Origin: an uncultured Collinsella sp.
Lineage (GTDB): Bacteria; Actinomycetota; Coriobacteriia; Coriobacteriales; Coriobacteriaceae
Assembly: GCA_900752425.1 (NCBI GenBank)
Contig: CAADVE010000100.1
Location: 1-18,118, forward strand
Direction: 5' to 3'
Length of the DNA stretch: 18,118 bases
The notes beneath the pieces are model-generated. The model saw only the letters and a list, made by a program, of their open reading frames with translations, was not told the DNA's origin and did not search any database. Positions 13,413-18,118 of this stretch are shown here, in pieces (positions within the stretch are counted from its first letter, which is position 1; each line of letters starts with the position of its first letter). Made by a program: the position numbers and the translations under genes.

Positions 13413-13450
13413 AAGGGCGCTCTGGGAAACCGGGGCGCCCTTTTGTTTTT
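13413..13450 (+). terminator. Rho-independent terminator of the rpsF operon
   Basis: A 13-bp stem (13413-13425 with 13430-13442, two G-U pairs) has a GAAA tetraloop and is followed by TTGTTTTTTG. It separates the ribosomal/ssb unit from dnaB. Confidence 0.92.
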
Positions 13451-13604
13451 TGCGCTGAGTGGGTGTCATGGTGAACGTTGCGTCGACGTCCTATATGCAG
13501 GACCGTTCATCCGTTTGGTTCGGTGATGATTGGCGGCGCGCGGCGCGTTTTGGGACCGTGGCTGATACTATGGATGCTCGCAAGCGATATGAATGAGGAT
13601 GCTC

Positions 13605-14996
13605 ATGGCATATGACGATAGGGAGACCGGGCTGACGGTTGAGGACCGCGGCTCAAAGTTGGGTCTTCCCCAAAACCAAGATGCAGAGGCCAATGTACTG
13701 GCCGCTATGCTGCTATCGCCCGAGGTGGTCGAAGAGGCCCAGGTCGAGCTGCAGCCCGATGATTTCTACCGGCCCATTCATAAGACCATCTATACCGCGA
13801 TGGTCGATATGTACAACAGCCGCATTCCCATCGACTCCATCTCGCTGATTGATTACCTGCGAAGCATCAACAAGCTTGATGCCGTGGGTGGCGAAGCGTA
13901 CATTTTGGAGTTGATGGGTCAGACCCTGTCGCTCGTGAACTGGCAGCACCATGCCGCCATCGTCCGTCGCGACTCGATGCTGCGCGAGCTGATCGGCGCC
14001 ACCAACGAGATTAACGCGTTGGCCTATAACGCCCCCACCGACACCAAAGAGGTCGTGGAGCTGGCCGAGAGCAAACTGCTCAAGGTTACGGCACGCGAGG
14101 TCAAGTCGAGCTACAAGACACTGACCGAGTTTATGGTCGAGGCCTATAACGAGGCCGAGGAAGTGTGCCAGGCCGGTGGTCAGGCGGCGGGCGTGCCCAC
14201 CGGCTTCCCGTCACTCGACCGCATGCTCATGGGTTTTCGCGAGGGTCAGCTCATCATCATCGGCGCCCGCCCTGCTGTGGGTAAGACGTCGTTCGCCCTG
14301 AACCTGGCACTTAACGCTGCCGCTGCTGGTTATACCGTCGGCTTCTTCTCGCTGGAGATGTCGGGTAAGGAAATTGCCCAGCGTCTGATTTGCGCCTATG
14401 CCATGATCTCAATCAGTGACTTCCGCATGGGTCGCATTAGCCCCGAGCAGTGGGCCAATATCAACGAGGCCACGCAGACCTTGTCCAAGCTGGATATTCT
14501 GATTGACGATACGCCCGGCACCACAGTGACCGAGATTCGCGCCAAGAGCCGCCGTATGCTCCATAACAAGGAGAAGGCAATCATCATCCTGGACTACCTG
14601 CAGCTGGTGAGTCCTCCGCCGGGACGCCGCTCCGAGAGCCGTACCGTCGAGGTTTCGGAGATGTCGCGTGGTCTGAAGATCATGGCCAAGGAGCTCAAGA
14701 TCCCGCTCATCGCGCTGTCGCAGCTCTCGCGTCAGGTCGAATCCCGTACCGGCAAGCGCCCGCAGCTTTCCGACCTTCGTGAATCGGGCTCTATCGAGCA
14801 GGACGCCGATATCGTTATGTTCTTGGACCGCTCCGCCGACGAGGCCGAAGCCTCACGCGACGATCGACCCGACGAGGGCGTTACGCGTATCGTCGTGGCC
14901 AAGAACCGTTCGGGCCCGATCGGCGACGTCGACCTGATGTTCCTGCCGGCATCCACCAAGTTCTATGAGCTTGATGGGGCACATGCCGAGGAGTAG
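13605..14996 (+). CDS. dnaB: Replicative DNA helicase DnaB
   Basis: This 463-residue protein is the hexameric helicase that unwinds DNA at the fork and interacts with primase. The N-terminal DnaB domain begins at GLPQNQDAEANVLAAML. The RecA-like domain carries Walker A GARPAVGKT (220-228), FFSLEMSGKEIAQRL, Walker B IIILDYLQLV, the LSQLSRQVE loop and LSDLRESGSIEQDADIVMFLDR with the arginine-finger region. It is uninterrupted, with no intein. The ATG at 13605 is preferred over the in-frame ATG at 13593, because GAGGA lies at the right distance only for the later one. A terminator separates it from rplI, so it probably has its own promoter in 13450-13600, where TACTAT near 13566 is a possible -10 element. 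Confidence 0.96.
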   Translation: MAYDDRETGLTVEDRGSKLGLPQNQDAEANVLAAMLLSPEVVEEAQVELQPDDFYRPIHKTIYTAMVDMYNSRIPIDSISLIDYLRSINKLDAVGGEAYILELMGQTLSLVNWQHHAAIVRRDSMLRELIGATNEINALAYNAPTDTKEVVELAESKLLKVTAREVKSSYKTLTEFMVEAYNEAEEVCQAGGQAAGVPTGFPSLDRMLMGFREGQLIIIGARPAVGKTSFALNLALNAAAAGYTVGFFSLEMSGKEIAQRLICAYAMISISDFRMGRISPEQWANINEATQTLSKLDILIDDTPGTTVTEIRAKSRRMLHNKEKAIIILDYLQLVSPPPGRRSESRTVEVSEMSRGLKIMAKELKIPLIALSQLSRQVESRTGKRPQLSDLRESGSIEQDADIVMFLDRSADEAEASRDDRPDEGVTRIVVAKNRSGPIGDVDLMFLPASTKFYELDGAHAEE

Positions 14997-15023
14997 GACA
15001 GGCACCCGTTGCACGGGTATACT
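14995..15023 (+). promoter_or_regulatory. Candidate purA promoter
   Basis: AGGACA (14995-15000), a 17-bp spacer and TATACT (15018-15023) overlap the dnaB stop codon and lie about 65 bases before purA. The -10 is nearly perfect, and the -35 keeps four of six bases. Confidence 0.45.
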
Positions 15024-15089
15024 GGGAATGTTTTGTGCTTCTGCGTGCCGGCGTGGCGCGTAGACAGTCCATGAATGTAAGGAGTAAAC

Positions 15090-16376
15090 ATGCCGTCAAC
15101 CGTTTTGGTCGGTGCCCAGTGGGGCGATGAGGGCAAGGGTAAGATTTGCGACCTGGTCGCCGGCGACTTCGATGCCGTCGTGCGCTACTCGGGCGGCAAC
15201 AACGCCGGTCACACCATCGTCGTCAACGGCAAGAAGTACGGCCTGCACCAGGTGCCCTCCGGCATCATGTATTCCGACCACGTGTCGGTGATCGGTAACG
15301 GCTGCGTCGTCAACCCCAAGGTTGTCCTTGAGGAGATCGACATGTTCGAGGCCGACGGCATCACCACCAAGAACCTCAAGATTAGCGGCAACGCGCATGT
15401 CATCATGCCGTACCACATCGATCTGGATGGCGCCTTTGAGCAGAAGCTCGGCAAGAAGAACATCGGTACCACCAAGCGCGGTATCGGTCCGTGCTATCAG
15501 GACAAGATGGCCCGCATTGGTCTGCGCATGCAGGACATGCTGGACGAGACGCTGTTCCGCGACAAGCTGGAGACCGCTCTCGCCCGCGTGAACCCCGAGC
15601 TCGAGCTCATCTACAACCTGCCCACCTACACCGTGGACCAGATTTGCGACGAGTACCTGCCGATGGCCGAGCGCCTGCGTCCCTACATCACCGAGACGAG
15701 CCTGCTGCTCAACAACATGATTGACGAGGGCAAGGACCTGCTGTTTGAGGGCGCCCAGGCGACGCTGCTCGACATCGACCACGGTACCTATCCGTACGTG
15801 ACGTCTTCCAACTGCACCGCCGGCGGCGCCATCACCGGCTCCGGCGTCGGTATGAAGAACGTCGACCGCGTACTGGGCGTCATGAAGGCCTATATCACCC
15901 GCGTCGGTTCGGGCCCCATGCCCACCGAGCTTTCCTATGAGTCCGAGGCCGGCCACACGCTGACCGAGGAGGGCTATGAGTACGGCGTGACCACCGGTCG
16001 CCGTCGTCGTTGCGGCTGGTTTGACGGTCCTATCGCCAACTATGCCTCGCGCGTCAACGGCCTCACCGACATCGCCGTGACCAAGCTCGACGTGCTTTCG
16101 GCCTTCGACACCATCAAGGTGTGCGTGGCCTACGACGTCGATGGCGAGCGTTACACGAGCGTGCCCGAGCATCAGGTGCGCTTTGAGCATGCCAAGCCCA
16201 TCTACGAGGAGCTCCCTGGCTGGAAGTGCGACATCACCGGTTGCCGCAGCTTTGACGAGCTGCCGCAGGAGGCTCAGGACTACGTGGCGTTTATCGAGGA
16301 TCTGGCACACACCCGCGTGACGTTCATTGGCGTTGGCGCTGGTCGCGAGCAGATCATCAACCGATTCTGGAAGTAA
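15090..16376 (+). CDS. purA: Adenylosuccinate synthetase
   Basis: This 428-residue protein is of normal family length. It joins IMP and aspartate using GTP to make adenylosuccinate, the first committed step to AMP. Visible signatures are GAQWGDEGKGK (8-18, GTP loop with the catalytic Asp), SGGNNAGHT with the catalytic His, the IMP-binding GTTKRGIGPCYQDKMAR, the Asp/IMP region GAQATLLDIDHGTYPYVTSS, and VTTGRRRRCGWFD (aspartate loop). The ATG follows AAGGAG by 7 nt. It lies on the same strand as dnaB and purD. The inverted repeat after the stop codon suggests separate control of purD. Confidence 0.97.
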   Translation: MPSTVLVGAQWGDEGKGKICDLVAGDFDAVVRYSGGNNAGHTIVVNGKKYGLHQVPSGIMYSDHVSVIGNGCVVNPKVVLEEIDMFEADGITTKNLKISGNAHVIMPYHIDLDGAFEQKLGKKNIGTTKRGIGPCYQDKMARIGLRMQDMLDETLFRDKLETALARVNPELELIYNLPTYTVDQICDEYLPMAERLRPYITETSLLLNNMIDEGKDLLFEGAQATLLDIDHGTYPYVTSSNCTAGGAITGSGVGMKNVDRVLGVMKAYITRVGSGPMPTELSYESEAGHTLTEEGYEYGVTTGRRRRCGWFDGPIANYASRVNGLTDIAVTKLDVLSAFDTIKVCVAYDVDGERYTSVPEHQVRFEHAKPIYEELPGWKCDITGCRSFDELPQEAQDYVAFIEDLAHTRVTFIGVGAGREQIINRFWK

Positions 16377-16398
16377 TCGGGACTATTTGGTTATTGCG

Positions 16399-16440
16399 AT
16401 ATACCCCTTTGCAGCCCAAGCGGGCGGCCGAGGGGTATAT
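16399..16440. terminator. Nested inverted repeat after purA, probable terminator
   Basis: ATATACCCCT (16399-16408) and AGGGGTATAT (16431-16440) are perfect 10-bp complements. Inside is a second hairpin GCCC-AAGC-GGGC. TTGCTTG follows, so the T-run is weak. It probably limits read-through from purA. Confidence 0.6.
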
Positions 16441-16452
16441 TTGCTTGCAAAG

Positions 16453-16471
16453 GGCTCGCGCGGAGCGAGCC
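16453..16471 (+). promoter_or_regulatory. 7-bp hairpin just upstream of the purD ribosome site
   Basis: GGCTCGC (16453-16459) and GCGAGCC (16465-16471) pair around a 5-nt loop, about 10 bases before GAGGAGG. It may influence purD translation or be the base of an attenuator. No known riboswitch pattern is recognised. Confidence 0.4.
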
Positions 16472-16494
16472 GTTAATCCATAGAGGAGGCACCC

Positions 16495-17799
16495 TTGAAG
16501 GCGGACACTCAAACCATCGACATCCTGTTGTTGGGCAGCGGCGGCCGTGAGCATGCTTTGGCAGCTAAGCTCGCGGCATCACCGCGCGCCGGCAAGCTCT
16601 ACATCGCGCCGGGCAACGGCGGCACCGCGAGCTGTGGCGAGAACGTTGTTCTCGACGACTGCGATCCTGCGGCCGTGGCGGCGTTTGCTCAGAGCCACGG
16701 ATGCGGACTCGTGGTAATTGGCCCCGAGGCTCCGCTCGTGGCGGGCGTGGCCGACGCCGTGCGCGCGGCGGGTATTCCCTGCTTTGGCCCGGGTGCCGAG
16801 GGCGCCCAGATGGAGGGCTCTAAGCTGTTCTCCAAGCAGCTCATGGAGCGTGCGGGCATTCCGACGGCAGCCTATGGTTCGTTTACCGACGAGGCTTCGG
16901 CTCTCGCCTACGTGCGCGAGCAGGGCGCCCCGCTGGTCGTCAAGGCCGACGGCCTTGCCGCGGGCAAGGGCGTTATCGTGGCGACCGAACTTGAGCAGGC
17001 CGAGGAAGCCGTACGCGAGTGCTTTGGCGGCACCTTTGGCGATGCCGGCAACACCGTGGTTATCGAGGAGATGCTGACCGGCCCCGAGTGCTCGCTGCTG
17101 GCCTTTACCGACGGCAAGACCGTGCGCCCCATGGCCACCTCGCAGGACCACAAGCGCGCGCTCGAGGGCGACAAGGGCCCCAACACCGGCGGCATGGGTG
17201 TCTACAGCCCGGTGCCCATCGTGACTGACGAGGAGCACGCCACCATGGTGAAGGTCATGGAGCAGACCGTGGCCGAGCTCGCTGCCGAGGGTATCGACTA
17301 CCGCGGCTGCCTGTACGGCGGCTTTATGCTCACGCCTGCCGGCCCCAAGGTGCTGGAGTTCAATGCCCGCTTTGGCGACCCCGAGACGCAGGTCGTGCTG
17401 CCGCGCCTTAAGAACGACCTGGTCGAGGTCATGCTGGCTTGTGCCAACTGCGAGCTCGACCAGATTGAGCTCGACTGGCGTGACGAGTGGGCCGTGGCCG
17501 TTGTCCTGACGAGCGCGGGCTATCCCGGCAGCTACGAGAAGGGCAAGGTCATCACCGGTATCGCCGATGCCGAGGCCATGGAGAACGTGACCGTGTACCA
17601 CGCGGGCACTGCCGTGGTGGACGGTCAGCTCGTGACCAATGGTGGTCGCGTGCTTGCCGTGACCGCTCTGGGCGACACGTTCGAGAACGCTCGCAACCTT
17701 GCTTACGAGGCCTGCGAGAAGATTGATTTTGAGGGCAAGACCCTGCGTCACGACATCGGCCTGCGCGCGCTGCGCGGCCGCGACGCTTGGGATGCCTAA
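16495..17799 (+). CDS. purD: Phosphoribosylamine-glycine ligase (GAR synthetase)
   Basis: This 434-residue ATP-grasp enzyme joins phosphoribosylamine and glycine in the second step of de novo purine synthesis. The N-terminal domain starts ILLLGSGGREHALAAKL (10-26) and has IGPEAPLVAGVAD. The ATP-grasp parts include VKADGLAAGKGVIVA, LTGPECSLLAFTDGK, MATSQDHKRALEGDKGPNTG and the metal site EFNARFGDPETQVVLPRL. The C-terminal domain contains VTNGGRVLAVTALGDT. The start is TTG at 16495. GAGGAGG stands 5 nt before it, homology begins within ten residues, and no ATG lies nearby. A NUDIX gene starts 21 bp downstream on the same strand. Confidence 0.96.
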   Translation: MKADTQTIDILLLGSGGREHALAAKLAASPRAGKLYIAPGNGGTASCGENVVLDDCDPAAVAAFAQSHGCGLVVIGPEAPLVAGVADAVRAAGIPCFGPGAEGAQMEGSKLFSKQLMERAGIPTAAYGSFTDEASALAYVREQGAPLVVKADGLAAGKGVIVATELEQAEEAVRECFGGTFGDAGNTVVIEEMLTGPECSLLAFTDGKTVRPMATSQDHKRALEGDKGPNTGGMGVYSPVPIVTDEEHATMVKVMEQTVAELAAEGIDYRGCLYGGFMLTPAGPKVLEFNARFGDPETQVVLPRLKNDLVEVMLACANCELDQIELDWRDEWAVAVVLTSAGYPGSYEKGKVITGIADAEAMENVTVYHAGTAVVDGQLVTNGGRVLAVTALGDTFENARNLAYEACEKIDFEGKTLRHDIGLRALRGRDAWDA

Positions 17800-17820
17800 A
17801 ATCCGAGAGGAATGAGACGG

Positions 17821-18118
17821 ATGGACGAGAAGAACGAAGAGCTCGTGGACGCGCAGATTGTCGAAGAGGACAGCCGCATGTATGGGCACGCCGAGGGCGA
17901 GCCTGGTGGCGAGGTCGCTGACGAGCCGGCGCTGGTGCTGGGCGATGACGACCCACACGATGCCGAGCTGCACGAGAAGATTCTTTCGGAGGAGTGCGCC
18001 TGGAAGGGCAAGATCCTCGACGTCCACCGTCTTGAGGTTGAGCTGCCCAACGGTCACCGCAGCGCCCGCGATATCGTTCGCCATCCGGGTGCGGCGGCCG
18101 TTGTGGCACTGACCGAGA
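17821..18118 (+). CDS. NUDIX hydrolase, probable ADP-ribose pyrophosphatase (3' truncated)
   Basis: The frame is open to the end of the window, giving the first 99 residues. The start is acidic and probably disordered (MDEKNEELVDAQIVEED, then ALVLGDDDPHDAEL). From about residue 62 comes WKGKILDVHRLEVELPNGHRSARDIVRHPGAAAVVALTE. This is the N-terminal strand pattern of ADP-ribose pyrophosphatases of the NudF type: a V-L-P-NG turn, then R-I-V-HPGA-AVVAL just before the NUDIX box, which lies outside the window. Such enzymes cleave ADP-ribose and related nucleotide sugars. GAGAGGA precedes the ATG. The in-frame ATG at 17812 is too close to that site. The N-terminal acidic extension of about 60 residues is longer than in typical NudF. 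Confidence 0.82.
   Translation, partial: MDEKNEELVDAQIVEEDSRMYGHAEGEPGGEVADEPALVLGDDDPHDAELHEKILSEECAWKGKILDVHRLEVELPNGHRSARDIVRHPGAAAVVALTE

Noticed and set aside
13502..13510. ACCGTTCAT, a full match to the LytTR half-site, before dnaB
   Set aside because: Only one copy is present. No second half-site lies 21-22 bp away on either side, so it is probably chance.
15096..16310. Minus-strand open frame of 404 codons opposite purA
   Set aside because: It mirrors purA codon structure and is rich in His, Val and Leu with no domain. Similar shadows lie opposite purD (16579-18084) and the HAD gene (772-1794).

Overview
The window looks like a chromosomal segment of a high-GC Gram-positive bacterium of the class Coriobacteriia, most likely a Collinsella-type gut actinobacterium. 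The support is strongly GC-biased codon use, GTG and TTG starts with purine-rich Shine-Dalgarno sites, LPxTG-like cell-wall sorting signals, the order rpsF-ssb-rpsR-rplI-dnaB-purA-purD, and several palindromic intergenic repeats. The genus is inferred from recall, not from a search.

Layout. (1) 1-1803: the 3' end of an MFS efflux transporter and a Cof-type HAD phosphatase, separated by two hairpin repeats. (2) 1804-7520: a two-gene pilus locus. A 505-bp AT-rich upstream region carries a good LytTR-type operator (two ACCGTTCAC repeats 12 bp apart), a palindrome and promoter-like sequences. It is followed by a large beta-helix/isopeptide surface protein ending in LPLSG and a backbone pilin ending in MPSTG, overlapping by 8 nt. 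A strong ribosome site and GTG start for a third gene follow, but that frame stops after 17 codons. The class C sortase expected there is absent. A bidirectional terminator closes the locus. (3) 7563-9505, minus strand: an exported bactofilin-like protein fused to a membrane domain, and a TRIC/UPF0126 membrane protein. (4) 9618-10890: a minus-strand gene for a PD-(D/E)XK, AbiEi/DUF559-like nuclease, flanked by two related palindromes whose loops are exact reverse complements while their outer arms keep the same orientation. (5) 10922-11231: two minus-strand tRNA-Ser genes (CGA and GGA), each with its own terminator, behind one clear promoter. (6) 11188-13442: a 504-bp leader region and the ribosomal/replication operon rpsF-ssb-rpsR-rplI, closed by a strong terminator. 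(7) 13605-18118: dnaB, purA, purD and the start of a NUDIX (ADP-ribose pyrophosphatase-like) gene.

The right half is ordinary housekeeping: S6, SSB, S18 and L9 are co-expressed, the replicative helicase follows, then AMP synthesis (PurA) and the second step of purine synthesis (PurD). The left half is accessory. The points most worth checking are the LytTR-controlled pilus locus that has lost its third gene, and the nuclease gene bracketed by flipped palindromes. I saw no CRISPR array, insertion sequence or phage module.
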